Origin: K189A clade bacterium
GTDB taxonomy: Bacteria; Pseudomonadota; Gammaproteobacteria; Pseudomonadales; Azotimanducaceae
DNA: 33,079 nt
Assembly (NCBI GenBank): GCA_018607725.1
Contig: JABBAY010000156.1
Span: 1-33,079, forward strand
Direction of reading: 5' to 3'
Shown: positions 15,730 through 23,964 of the stretch, one piece after another
Numbering within the stretch: position 1 is the first letter of the stretch
How the letters are laid out: each line of letters opens with the position of its first letter
Translations under genes and position numbers: made by a program
Notes under the pieces: model-generated
Seen by the model: the letters and a program-made list of their open reading frames with translations, nothing else
Told to the model about the DNA's origin: nothing
Databases searched by the model: none

Positions 15730-17583
15730 TTGTCTCGTCTTCCTGTAATAGTCGGCTTCGGTGGTATCAACCCGGCTGGCCGAAGTTCTGGGCATCATGG
15801 CTACCGGCGCCTGGTCATTGATAACCTTGGGACGGAGATGGCCGATGACACCTGGCAGTCACTCGCTGGATTGATGCAATTGAGCGGGCCGCTGACTACT
15901 GAGCAAAAAGGTTTCATCCGTCAACATACCCTTGTGCGAAAGCTGGAAAACAACCTGTTCGACCCTAACGACATCCTCGTTCATAAAAATGCTCGACTGA
16001 ACCCTGGTGCCGGCGAACCTATGACGTTTGCTCTTAAGCGCAATCAACTGCCTGACAACATTCCGCCAGGTTGGCAGGTTACGTCCCTCGATAACGTTAA
16101 TGTGCTGGTGACCGCCGATCAGCATATGGATATTCTATTCCCAGATTCGCGAGCATCCAGAGTGAATTCTGGCGGCCAATTACCCACGGGATTCAACCCA
16201 GAAACCCTTTACCAGTCTCGCAATCATCCGCGCGGCCTACAATTGACGGTCTATGCCGCCTCCGACGCGATTAATTCTCTGGGCTTCGACTGGGATCTCA
16301 TTCGCCAAAAGGTGCCAGCAGACCAGATTTCGGTTTATGCCAGCAGCGCTATGGGCCAACTCGATTACAACGGCGCTGGCGGCATGCTCCAGGCTTCGTT
16401 ATTGGGAAAGCGCGTCAGTTCCAAGAATTGCGCACTGAGTCTGGCGGAGATGACTGCAGACTTCGTCAATGCCTACATCCTCGGTAGCGTCGGCACCACG
16501 GGCGCCAATGTTGGTGCCTGCGCGACATTCCTGTATAACCTGCGCCAGGGCATTCAGGATATTCGCTCTGGCAAGTCTCGAGCAGTGATCGTCGGTACGA
16601 GCGAAGCACCGCTGACGCCCGAGGTCATTGAAGGTTATCGCACTATGGGGGCCCTCGCTGAAGACGAGGCCTTAAGCAAACTTGATGGCGGTGGCGCTAC
16701 CGATCATCAGCGCGCTTGTCGGCCCTTTGGTGATAATTGCGGCTTCACGCTCGCCGAGGCATCACAGTTTATCGTGCTGTTCGATGACGAGCTCGCAGTC
16801 GAAATGGGCGCCAACATCTACGGCTCTGTGGCAGACGTGTTTATTAACGCCGACGGCTTCAAAAAATCAATTCCCGGTCCCGGCATAGGCAACTACCTGA
16901 CCGTCGGCAAGTCACTGGGGGTTATTCGCGCCATCTTGGGCGAAAAGGCCATGCGACAACGAACCTATATTCAGGCTCACGGTACCGGCACACCGCAGAA
17001 TCGAGTCAGCGAATCTCATATATTTAACGAGTTGGCAAAGACATTCCACCTCGAGAAATGGCCAGTAGCGGCTATCAAGGCTTACCTCGGACATTCTCTG
17101 GCCACCGCCGCCGGGGATCAGATCGCCGCTTCGCTCGGCGCCTGGGCTCATGGCATTATTCCGGGCGTCACGACCATTGATCGCATTGCGGACGACGTCC
17201 ATCACAGCCATCTCGATATTTTGCTGAAACATCAAACCTTTGATCCCCTACAGATGGATGCGACCTTGATCAACGCCAAAGGCTTTGGTGGCAATAACGC
17301 CACGGCGGCCATTCTTTCACCTCATGTGACGACCAACATGCTGGCGAAGAAACATGGCGCCAACGCCATGAAACAACATTCGCAGCGTAACGAGAATGTG
17401 CAGGCGCAAGCAACGGCTTACGATATTGCTACTACCGCTGGGCACAATGCTCTGATTTACAAATTTGGTCTGGGCGTGATCGATGGCGAACAATTAGAGT
17501 TGACAGACCAGGCCATCGCCATTCCCGGGCATACCCAAACCATCAGCCTCGCCATACCCAACCCCTACGAAGATATGACCTAG
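15730..17583 (+). CDS. fabY: Beta-ketoacyl-ACP synthase, FabY type
   Basis: A 617-aa ketoacyl synthase, much longer than FabB/FabF (about 410) and close to the 634-aa Pseudomonas aeruginosa FabY, which starts fatty acid synthesis by condensing acetyl-CoA with malonyl-ACP. The N-terminus MSRLPVIVGFGG matches FabY. The thiolase-fold core carries Cys264 in GANVGACATF, His417 in QAHGTGTPQN, and Lys450/His455 in IKAYLGHSL, the Cys-His-His set. The start is TTG 15730-15732, supported by AGGAG 8 bases upstream and by the conserved N-terminus. It may share a promoter with the thiolase. A short-chain condensing enzyme of this type is typical of pseudomonads and related gammaproteobacteria. Confidence 0.9.
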   Translation: MSRLPVIVGFGGINPAGRSSGHHGYRRLVIDNLGTEMADDTWQSLAGLMQLSGPLTTEQKGFIRQHTLVRKLENNLFDPNDILVHKNARLNPGAGEPMTFALKRNQLPDNIPPGWQVTSLDNVNVLVTADQHMDILFPDSRASRVNSGGQLPTGFNPETLYQSRNHPRGLQLTVYAASDAINSLGFDWDLIRQKVPADQISVYASSAMGQLDYNGAGGMLQASLLGKRVSSKNCALSLAEMTADFVNAYILGSVGTTGANVGACATFLYNLRQGIQDIRSGKSRAVIVGTSEAPLTPEVIEGYRTMGALAEDEALSKLDGGGATDHQRACRPFGDNCGFTLAEASQFIVLFDDELAVEMGANIYGSVADVFINADGFKKSIPGPGIGNYLTVGKSLGVIRAILGEKAMRQRTYIQAHGTGTPQNRVSESHIFNELAKTFHLEKWPVAAIKAYLGHSLATAAGDQIAASLGAWAHGIIPGVTTIDRIADDVHHSHLDILLKHQTFDPLQMDATLINAKGFGGNNATAAILSPHVTTNMLAKKHGANAMKQHSQRNENVQAQATAYDIATTAGHNALIYKFGLGVIDGEQLELTDQAIAIPGHTQTISLAIPNPYEDMT

Positions 17584-17661
17584 AATGAGCGCCGACAACC
17601 AGGCCAAAAAGCTTGGCCTGGTAGATCGTCAGCTCATTAGTTCAGCCGCCAAAACAGGCGG
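17584..17661. terminator. Nested hairpins between fabY and prfC
   Basis: Three inverted repeats fill this convergent gap. CCAGGCCAA/TTGGCCTGG (17599-17607 with 17613-17621) is a perfect 9-bp stem with a 5-base loop. AATGAGC/GCTCATT (17584-17590 with 17632-17638) encloses it. CCGCC/GGCGG (17646-17650 with 17657-17661) lies right after the prfC stop. They probably form a bidirectional transcription end. None has a long T-tract. Confidence 0.6.
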
Positions 17662-17664
17662 ACT

Positions 17665-19245
17665 CTAGAATATTTCTCGAGTCGCCCGAAAACGAATATC
17701 CGGCCATCTTTCCTGGATTAAACTCAAATTCACCCGAGTTGGCGCCAGATAGGTTAAGTGACCACTGCCGTCAATGGCGAGATGGGTTTCTGTCTTGCGC
17801 TTGAATTCCGCTAGCATTTTAGGATCATCACACTCCACCCAACGCGCCGTATTGACCGCCACTGGCATATAGTTGCAATCGACCTTGTATTCATCTTTGA
17901 GACGAAATGCGACCACATCAAACTGCAGAATGCCAATGGCACCCAAGATCAGATCATTATTAGCCAGTGGCATGAAGACCTGAGTCGCGCCTTCCTCTGA
18001 CAGCTGGGTCAGCCCCTGACGCAGTTGTTTGCTTTTCAACGGGTCGCGCAGCTGAACCCGACGAAACAGTTCGGGGGCAAAATGTGGCACACCGAGAAAT
18101 TTGAACTTCTCGCCCTCGGTGAAGGTATCGCCGATCTGTATGGTGCCATGATTATGTAAGCCAATAATGTCACCTGACCAGGCTTCCTCTGCCTGGGATC
18201 GCTCACCGGCGAGAAAAGTCACGGCATCGCTAACTCGCACGTCCTTGCCCATGCGCACATGGTGCATCTTCATGCCTTGTTGATAGCGACCAGAGCAAAC
18301 CCGTAAAAATGCAATCCGATCACGATGTTTAGGATCCATGTTTGCCTGAATTTTGAAGACGAAACCGGAAAATTGTCCTTCATGGGCATCTACAACACGA
18401 TCGCTCGCCTCGCGGGGCAAGGGTGACGGCGCATATTCGACAAACCCATCGAGCATTTCCATGACACCAAAATTACGCAGCGCCGTACCGAAGTAGACTG
18501 GCGTCAAGGCTCCCGCCAAATATTCCTCAAGATCGAATGGATGGCTTGCGCCTTTGACCAGTTCAATTTCCGCCAGCAACTCTTCATGCAGGTTACCCAG
18601 GACCTCAATCGCGGCATCACTGTAGATCCCTTTTATCGTCTCGGTCTCGGCAAAACCTTCACCTTTGCCCGACTTAAAAAGGTGCACTTCATCATTGTAT
18701 AGATGATACACACCCTTGAAATTCTGACCCATACCGATTGGCCAGGTCATGGGCGCACACTTGATTTTGAGGATGTCTTCGACTTCATCGAGCACCTCAA
18801 TGGGGTCTCTGACTTCTCGGTCAAGCTTGTTGATAAACGTCAAAATCGGCGTATCTCGCAGCCGACAGACTTCCATCAGTTTGATCGTACGATCTTCCAC
18901 ACCCTTGGCACCATCAATGACCATCAACACTGAGTCAACGGCGGTCAGGGTTCGGTAGGTATCCTCGGAGAAGTCTTCATGTCCTGGTGTGTCGAGTAAA
19001 TTGACCACGCAGCCTTTGTAAGGAAACTGCATCACCGAGGTGGTAATCGAAATACCACGCTGCTTTTCCAGCTCCATCCAGTCGGATGTCGCATAGCGAT
19101 CAGACTTCTTCGATTTTACGGTGCCCGCTAGCTGAATCGCCTTGCCATAAAGGAGCAATTTCTCAGTAATCGTGGTCTTACCAGCGTCTGGGTGCGAGAT
19201 GATCGCAAAGGTTCGCCGTTTCTTGATGTCTTCGATAATTGGCAT
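17665..19245 (-). CDS. prfC: Peptide chain release factor 3
   Basis: RF3 is the translational GTPase that recycles RF1/RF2 from the ribosome after peptide release. The 526-aa length is standard. The G domain shows G1 in SHPDAGKTT (17-25), the switch and RF3-type sequence [16 protein letters not shown]3 in [10 protein letters not shown] and G4 in FINKLDRE. Family-typical C-terminal segments such as [17 protein letters not shown] are present. It is transcribed alone or as the first gene before whatever lies past the hairpins; rimI is the upstream neighbour with 61 bp between. Confidence 0.97.
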   Translation of the reverse strand: MPIIEDIKKRRTFAIISHPDAGKTTITEKLLLYGKAIQLAGTVKSKKSDRYATSDWMELEKQRGISITTSVMQFPYKGCVVNLLDTPGHEDFSEDTYRTLTAVDSVLMVIDGAKGVEDRTIKLMEVCRLRDTPILTFINKLDREVRDPIEVLDEVEDILKIKCAPMTWPIGMGQNFKGVYHLYNDEVHLFKSGKGEGFAETETIKGIYSDAAIEVLGNLHEELLAEIELVKGASHPFDLEEYLAGALTPVYFGTALRNFGVMEMLDGFVEYAPSPLPREASDRVVDAHEGQFSGFVFKIQANMDPKHRDRIAFLRVCSGRYQQGMKMHHVRMGKDVRVSDAVTFLAGERSQAEEAWSGDIIGLHNHGTIQIGDTFTEGEKFKFLGVPHFAPELFRRVQLRDPLKSKQLRQGLTQLSEEGATQVFMPLANNDLILGAIGILQFDVVAFRLKDEYKVDCNYMPVAVNTARWVECDDPKMLAEFKRKTETHLAIDGSGHLTYLAPTRVNLSLIQERWPDIRFRATREIF

Positions 19246-19306
19246 GAGGTCTCAGATATGCAAAGCGCGGGGCATTATACCGATGCTGGCGATCGATGAG
19301 AAACAA

Positions 19307-19774
19307 TCACTCGAGTATTAGTTCCTTCACCAGGACTAGTGCGTCTTCTCCGCCCATATGGCCGGGGTAATAATTTTTTCGAATCCCTATCTCATTAAAA
19401 CCTTGGCGTTCATAGAGCTTATACGCAGTCAGATTAGACGCTCGAACTTCCAAAAACACACAACTGCAGCGGTTCACAATGGCGCGTTCAACGATATGCA
19501 CCAGTAACTGCTCACCGAAACCCTGCCCCTGAAATTCAGGATTAACACAGATATTGAGCAGGTGCGACTCTCCGGCACCCATCGACAGAATGGCGTGCCC
19601 CACGATACGTTGCGCCACCATCAACATCCAGCATTCGTTACCCGACGCCAGACAGTCACGGAATATTCCTTCGGTCCAGGGATGCGAATAGGCTCGACGT
19701 TCATTTTTGATAATCACATCGATGTCTGTGTCTTGCATAGGCAAAAACTGCAGTCCGAGCTCCTCGTTAGACAT
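19307..19774 (-). CDS. rimI: Ribosomal protein bS18-alanine N-acetyltransferase
   Basis: A 155-aa GNAT-fold acetyltransferase that acetylates the N-terminal Ala of ribosomal protein S18 and possibly other proteins. Seen in the sequence: HPWTEGIFRDCL, the beta4 LNICVNPEFQGQGFGEQLL with the acetyl-CoA pyrophosphate loop (Q-G-x-G-F/x-G), and FLEVRASNLTAYKLYERQGF plus the RKNYYP motif characteristic of RimI. The ATG overlaps the end of the holD-like gene by 8 bp (ATGTCTAA), so the two are translationally coupled, the same arrangement as holD-rimI in E. coli. Confidence 0.93.
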   Translation of the reverse strand: MSNEELGLQFLPMQDTDIDVIIKNERRAYSHPWTEGIFRDCLASGNECWMLMVAQRIVGHAILSMGAGESHLLNICVNPEFQGQGFGEQLLVHIVERAIVNRCSCVFLEVRASNLTAYKLYERQGFNEIGIRKNYYPGHMGGEDALVLVKELILE

Positions 19775-20531
19775 TCCTCACCCCGAGCGCACCAGTTGCC
19801 TTGATCTCAACCAGGATACGCCACAACCCGATCTTCGCGTCTGTCTCAGTAAAGTAATGATTAACGTCTGCCAAAGGCCATAGCACTTTGCCCGCCACTG
19901 CACAGGAGACGCCTAACGGCGCTTGTGGAGGGATATCGAAATACTCAAAGGCGGCTTGACCGAACACCAGCACATGCCGTCCACGCTGATTGATGCCCGC
20001 GCCAACCACCTGTTTCGCCTCAGCTGCTGACTGAGCGATGTGGGCGGCCTTGACCATGGGCCAGCGCAACTCGCTGCGTTCCGGTACTGTCAGTTGAGAA
20101 AACCGGGCGGCCCCTATACTGTCTGCAAAACGGCTTACCTCAATGGGTAAAGACCGGGTCGAGTAGGGTAAATAGAAAACACAACTGAAGTCCTCGTCTG
20201 CCACAGTGTAATCCATAAAACACAGCAGAAATTCCGGCTCAGCCTGACCAACCGGCTTGATCGTGGTTTCCTTAGGCTCTGGCTGGCTTGCCCGGGACGC
20301 TGACCGACCCGGCAGGACTGCGTCCTTGGTGGCCGACCTGGCCTGATTGGGCTGCCGACTGGCCGGAGCCTCCGCGCGTTGAACCAAAGCCACAGGGGGC
20401 GCAAGCTCGACAGCAATCTCATGGCGAGCACCAAGGCGCTCAATGCCAACCGGGCTGTCAGGCACGTTCTCCCGTAAGACCCAGACATCAATGCCCATTT
20501 CCCGCAGGTATGTATTACGCGCGTTACTCAT
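19767..20531 (-). CDS. HolD-like protein (DNA polymerase III psi subunit candidate)
   Basis: A 254-aa protein that I place with the psi subunit of the DNA polymerase III clamp loader on motif and context. The N-terminus TYLREMGIDVWVLREN parallels the E. coli HolD start (LQQLGITQWSLRRP), which binds chi. The C-terminus PLADVNHYFTETDAKIGLWRI parallels HolD's region ending in LWQQI, and HVLVFGQAAFEYF fits the uracil-glycosylase-like fold described for psi. Between them, residues about 40-105 are a low-complexity Pro/Ala/Arg-rich linker, making the protein nearly twice the E. coli length. The overlap with rimI is the classical holD-rimI arrangement. It could instead be a related protein without replication function. 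Confidence 0.6.
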   Translation of the reverse strand: MSNARNTYLREMGIDVWVLRENVPDSPVGIERLGARHEIAVELAPPVALVQRAEAPASRQPNQARSATKDAVLPGRSASRASQPEPKETTIKPVGQAEPEFLLCFMDYTVADEDFSCVFYLPYSTRSLPIEVSRFADSIGAARFSQLTVPERSELRWPMVKAAHIAQSAAEAKQVVGAGINQRGRHVLVFGQAAFEYFDIPPQAPLGVSCAVAGKVLWPLADVNHYFTETDAKIGLWRILVEIKATGALGVRNV

Positions 20532-20586
20532 CCAGCCTTCGCCTGATTACCCAGTAAATTAATCCGCCTAGTCTAGCGCATTCGTT

Positions 20587-21408
20587 TCACGGATTCTTGC
20601 GCAACCGCATCAGCGACTCTTGAATGGTAGAGGCAACCAGTTCGCCCGCCTCGGTGAACATCAATCCGCGGTTGTAGCCTCTTGCTGCCGCTGCCTGCGG
20701 CGCATCCAGGGCATAGAGTAACCATTGATCGACTCGAACCACGGGCCGGTGGAACCACATGGCATGATCCAGGCTAGCCGACTGCATATCCTTGCGCTCG
20801 AACTTTCCAGCATGGGGCAAGCGAGACGTTGAAAGCAGTGCGTCGTCGGACTGGAACGTCAGCAATGCCGCATGCAAGAGGGGGTCGTCCTCGGCAATCG
20901 TCCCATTGGCTCGAAACCAGTGATGCTGCTTGGGCGGCAATGGCTGGCGGGCCAACTTTGCTTTGTACTCCAACAGAAATGTCACAAACGCATCACTCTG
21001 ATTGACCCTGGCGAGAGTGGCATCATCTGGGCGTTGGACCGCGGGCATCTCGGCCTGATGGTTCAAACCTTCCTCTACCACTTGAAACGAGGTATCCATG
21101 CTGAAAATAGCCCGACCGTGTTGGATTGCGACAATTCGACGGGTGGTAAAAGACCGGCCGTCGCGAATTCGCTCCACCATAAACAATACGGGTACCGCGG
21201 GGTCACCGGGGCGTAAGAAGTAGCCGTGCAGGGAGTGTGGCGGACGATCGGCCGACACGGTTCTACCTGCCGCGATCAATGCCTGCGCCATAATTTGACC
21301 ACCGTAGAGGCGACCTCGACCGTCCTGCGGGTGATAGCCTCTGAATATGTCGTTCTCGATCTGTTCCAAGTCTAAAATTTGGATCAGCTCGGCTAATTTT
21401 GGGTGCAA
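20587..21408 (-). CDS. tesB: Acyl-CoA thioesterase II (TesB)
   Basis: A 273-aa double hot-dog thioesterase that hydrolyses medium- and long-chain acyl-CoA. Family features are GRLYGGQIMAQAL near 32-44, SLHGYFLRPGDP, the Asp in SASLDHAMWFHRP and the Gln in STIQESLMR, which with a Ser/Thr form the TesB active site. The start codon is TTG at 21406-21408, chosen because a strong AAGGAGGA site lies 7 bases before it, inside the end of the crotonase gene, and because the N-terminus then matches TesB. It directly follows the crotonase gene (3-bp gap), so the two form an operon handling acyl-CoA. Confidence 0.93.
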   Translation of the reverse strand: MHPKLAELIQILDLEQIENDIFRGYHPQDGRGRLYGGQIMAQALIAAGRTVSADRPPHSLHGYFLRPGDPAVPVLFMVERIRDGRSFTTRRIVAIQHGRAIFSMDTSFQVVEEGLNHQAEMPAVQRPDDATLARVNQSDAFVTFLLEYKAKLARQPLPPKQHHWFRANGTIAEDDPLLHAALLTFQSDDALLSTSRLPHAGKFERKDMQSASLDHAMWFHRPVVRVDQWLLYALDAPQAAAARGYNRGLMFTEAGELVASTIQESLMRLRKNP

Positions 21409-21411
21409 CGA

Positions 21412-22311
21412 TCAGTCCTCCTTTCCGGCAATATCCATATCGGGCCCATCGGGTTTCGGCTTCTCCCCGTAGTCCTGCCAAGGCTGGTCTCGCTCGCGAA
21501 TGACCTCGCGAAACCCCTTCTCTTCGAAACCCTCAACCCAACGATAGGCTTCTTCCGTATGCCGAGTGACGCCATCAAACAAGGTCCCCAACATTTGTGT
21601 GGTTCGCAGTCCCATATTCTCAAACGCCTGATTGACCAATAGCTTGTTCAATGCCAATTGGTTCGCGGGGATATGCTGAAACCGCTGCGCCTCTGCCTCC
21701 ACGATCGCTGACAGATCTGCCGGATCCTCCACATAGGATACCAGGCCTATGCGCAAGGCCGTCGCCGCGTCGATCGCCCTACCGGTGAGCAGAAATTGCT
21801 TGGCATGCTCAAGGCCTAGGCGATAAACCCACATCATGGTGGTAGGCGTCCCATAGATCCTGCTTGGCGCATAGCCGATATGCGCGTCTGAGGCCATAAA
21901 CAACATATCACAGCACAGCACCAGATCGGTCGCGCCGCCCACAGCCCAGCCTCGAATTTCACCTAACACGGGCTTGGGGCACTCCCATATTTTCATAAAG
22001 CGGCGCACATTATTCCCCATGAACTGCATGTCCCGAACAGGATCCCAGGCGCCATCTCGCGCCTTAACCGAAGGCGCGCCATAGGGTGTGTCCCAGCGCT
22101 CTTTGCTGGTCAGATCATAGCCGGCGGTAAAGGTATCACCCACACCTCGCAAAACAATTGCGGCAACCTGCGGTGATCGCGTCGCCTGATCGATGCCATC
22201 CGCAATACCCTGAACCACTGACTCGGTCAGGGTGTTCTTCTTATCGGGCCGATTAATCGCGATAATCGCTATCCCGTCGCGCTCTTCATAAATCACTGGT
22301 TGTTCTGACAT
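21412..22311 (-). CDS. Enoyl-CoA hydratase/isomerase family (crotonase) protein
   Basis: A 299-aa crotonase-fold protein. The first oxyanion-hole segment is GVGDTFTAGYDLTSK near 57-71 and the second is GWAVGGATDLVLCCDM near 120-135. The position that is Glu in classical enoyl-CoA hydratases is not clearly kept (ATDLVL), and a segment of about 20 residues is inserted after the first oxyanion segment (KERWDTPYGAPSVKARD). The reaction is therefore uncertain: hydratase, isomerase, hydrolase or decarboxylase are all possible. It is co-transcribed with tesB. Confidence 0.85.
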   Translation of the reverse strand: MSEQPVIYEERDGIAIIAINRPDKKNTLTESVVQGIADGIDQATRSPQVAAIVLRGVGDTFTAGYDLTSKERWDTPYGAPSVKARDGAWDPVRDMQFMGNNVRRFMKIWECPKPVLGEIRGWAVGGATDLVLCCDMLFMASDAHIGYAPSRIYGTPTTMMWVYRLGLEHAKQFLLTGRAIDAATALRIGLVSYVEDPADLSAIVEAEAQRFQHIPANQLALNKLLVNQAFENMGLRTTQMLGTLFDGVTRHTEEAYRWVEGFEEKGFREVIRERDQPWQDYGEKPKPDGPDMDIAGKED

Positions 22312-22467
22312 TGGCCGCGCTCCTTACTGATTGACATGGCCTCTTTCACCTTAAGGCCCACTCCCTGGTGCCAAGTGTTGATGAAACTACCCGCCAGGTC
22401 CAGCCCTCTGAGCGCAACCACCCGTCATCTCACTACAATGATTCGGCGCCGCCGTTCGGCAGCAACG

Positions 22468-22493
22468 TCTGATGGCAAAGTCTGATGGCAAAG
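22468..22493. repeat. Two direct 13-bp repeats in the intergenic region before speD's 3' end
   Basis: TCTGATGGCAAAG occurs twice in direct succession. It lies in the 214-bp gap between the speD stop and the crotonase start. The gap also contains the crotonase promoter area; no terminator with a T-run was found after speD. Confidence 0.8.
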
Positions 22494-22525
22494 TGGAATA
22501 TCACAGTCACCAACCAAGGTCTTGC

Positions 22526-22924
22526 CTAGAGATTCAGTCCGCGCCGAAAGACATTAACGGCGGTTCGCTTGGCGCAGAACCGCGCCTCTAAAATATCGAT
22601 GGCTTTCTCGGGCTGTGCTTCGCCGCACATAAACAGATCAAAAGCCGCAAAGCCTCTCTCGGGCCATGTATGAACGCTGATATGGGACTCAGCAAGCACC
22701 GCAACGCCGGTCACCCCGTCATTCGGCGTGAAGTGATCGAGATGAATGTGTAGTAAGGTCGCACCGCATTCAACCACGCACTCTCGCATCACTGTTTCAA
22801 TAAAATTGATATTATCAAGCTCGATCGCCTCAAATAAGTCGACTGTGACATGCAGCCCGGCGAAGCTAGCACCGTCACGGGTCATTAAAGCATCTGGGCT
22901 TGAATTGGCGGATGGCTGGTTCAC
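22526..22924 (-). CDS. speD: S-adenosylmethionine decarboxylase proenzyme (short SpeD class)
   Basis: AdoMet decarboxylase supplies decarboxylated AdoMet, the aminopropyl donor for spermidine synthesis. At 132 aa it belongs to the short (class 1B-like, Thermotoga/Bacillus type) group rather than the 264-aa E. coli type. The self-cleavage site is Glu79-Ser80 in AESHISVHTWPE; Ser80 becomes the pyruvoyl group. His85 and Cys100 (in DLFMCG) are the other processing/catalytic residues. The start is GTG 22922-22924, overlapping the channel stop by four bases (GTGA) with GAGGTG upstream. It is the last gene of the eight-gene operon and pairs functionally with the aminopropyltransferase homologue two genes upstream. 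Confidence 0.95.
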   Translation of the reverse strand: MNQPSANSSPDALMTRDGASFAGLHVTVDLFEAIELDNINFIETVMRECVVECGATLLHIHLDHFTPNDGVTGVAVLAESHISVHTWPERGFAAFDLFMCGEAQPEKAIDILEARFCAKRTAVNVFRRGLNL

Positions 22925-23964
22925 GGCTGCACCTCAAGACCAGCAAGGTCTATGTCTGCAAGTCTTGTGGGCGCCGTATAGAACAACGCCATGCCCGACT
23001 TGACGATAAAGACAAGGTCAGGATTGAGTGTCAAATGGCTATCCTTAACCGCAAGGACCGTGGCGCCGTATTTTTTCTTCACCCCTATAAATACCGTTAG
23101 ATAATCCACGGCGACATTTCCCGGGGGAATGTCAAACCGATAAAGGTTTTCGCCGTCAAGGTTACGAATCAGCTGTTGAACCACACTACTGGACTCACGG
23201 TCTTGAAGCTCCTGAGCCAACAAGTAATCACTGGTAGGCAATATCACGTTATTTAGCGCAGTATGCAGCGCCGGCAATCGCGCAATTTTTTCCGCATGAT
23301 CTGCGTTATTCAGATAACAAACCATTTGGGCGCTGGTATTGACGGACCTAAATGCGTAGGCCGTGATAAATGTCTCATTATCACTAGCACCCCATATGAT
23401 GATGTTTCTTGCCGCTACTGCGCTCGATCGTTGCAACACGTCTTCGGAAGCTAACTCGCCCATAACAAAGTCCACACCCCTAAATCGTATTGGGTTTTCC
23501 TTTTGATCAAAGGAGCAAAGAACCAGCTTTTCTGCGGGATTATTACTCAGCAATTCTGCAATGACTTTTTCTGTGCGTCCCTGTCGATAGCCCATGATAA
23601 TGGTATGCTTTTCATGATTCATCTTCCTTAAACCTTTCCTGTTTTTATTCGCAAAATCGATGACCGACTCAGCCACCTTGCCGATAACCAAGCCCACTGT
23701 ACCGATGCCAATGAACATGATGAACCCAGCACAGATCCGCCCATAGGTTGTTAATGGCGAATAGTCACCGTAACCCACCGTCGTTATGGTGACCGAAAAC
23801 CACCAAGTGTAATTTTCAAGAATCTGATCTTCGCCGGCATACAACATGACGAAATAACCCAGCACATACAGTAGCGCTATTGAAACAAATAAGGTAACCC
23901 AAGCATATTCATGAACTCGAGAAAGCACTTTCTTATATCCGCGCAGAATCAGGCTAAATATCAT
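22921..23964 (-). CDS. Two-TM potassium channel with TrkA-N (RCK) domain
   Basis: A 347-aa K+ channel subunit. Residues about 20-100 hold two membrane helices around the pore, with the selectivity filter TTVGYGDYSP at 61-70. A cytoplasmic regulatory domain follows: IIMGYRQGRTEKVIAEL starts a Rossmann-like RCK domain, though its loop is G-Y-R-Q-G rather than the NAD-type GxGxxG, so a ligand other than NAD is possible. The start is ATG 23962-23964, overlapping the spermidine-synthase stop (ATGA); an in-frame TTG 12 bases earlier is less likely. Tight coupling with polyamine genes is notable because polyamines block many cation channels from the cytoplasmic side. Confidence 0.93.
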   Translation of the reverse strand: MIFSLILRGYKKVLSRVHEYAWVTLFVSIALLYVLGYFVMLYAGEDQILENYTWWFSVTITTVGYGDYSPLTTYGRICAGFIMFIGIGTVGLVIGKVAESVIDFANKNRKGLRKMNHEKHTIIMGYRQGRTEKVIAELLSNNPAEKLVLCSFDQKENPIRFRGVDFVMGELASEDVLQRSSAVAARNIIIWGASDNETFITAYAFRSVNTSAQMVCYLNNADHAEKIARLPALHTALNNVILPTSDYLLAQELQDRESSSVVQQLIRNLDGENLYRFDIPPGNVAVDYLTVFIGVKKKYGATVLAVKDSHLTLNPDLVFIVKSGMALFYTAPTRLADIDLAGLEVQP

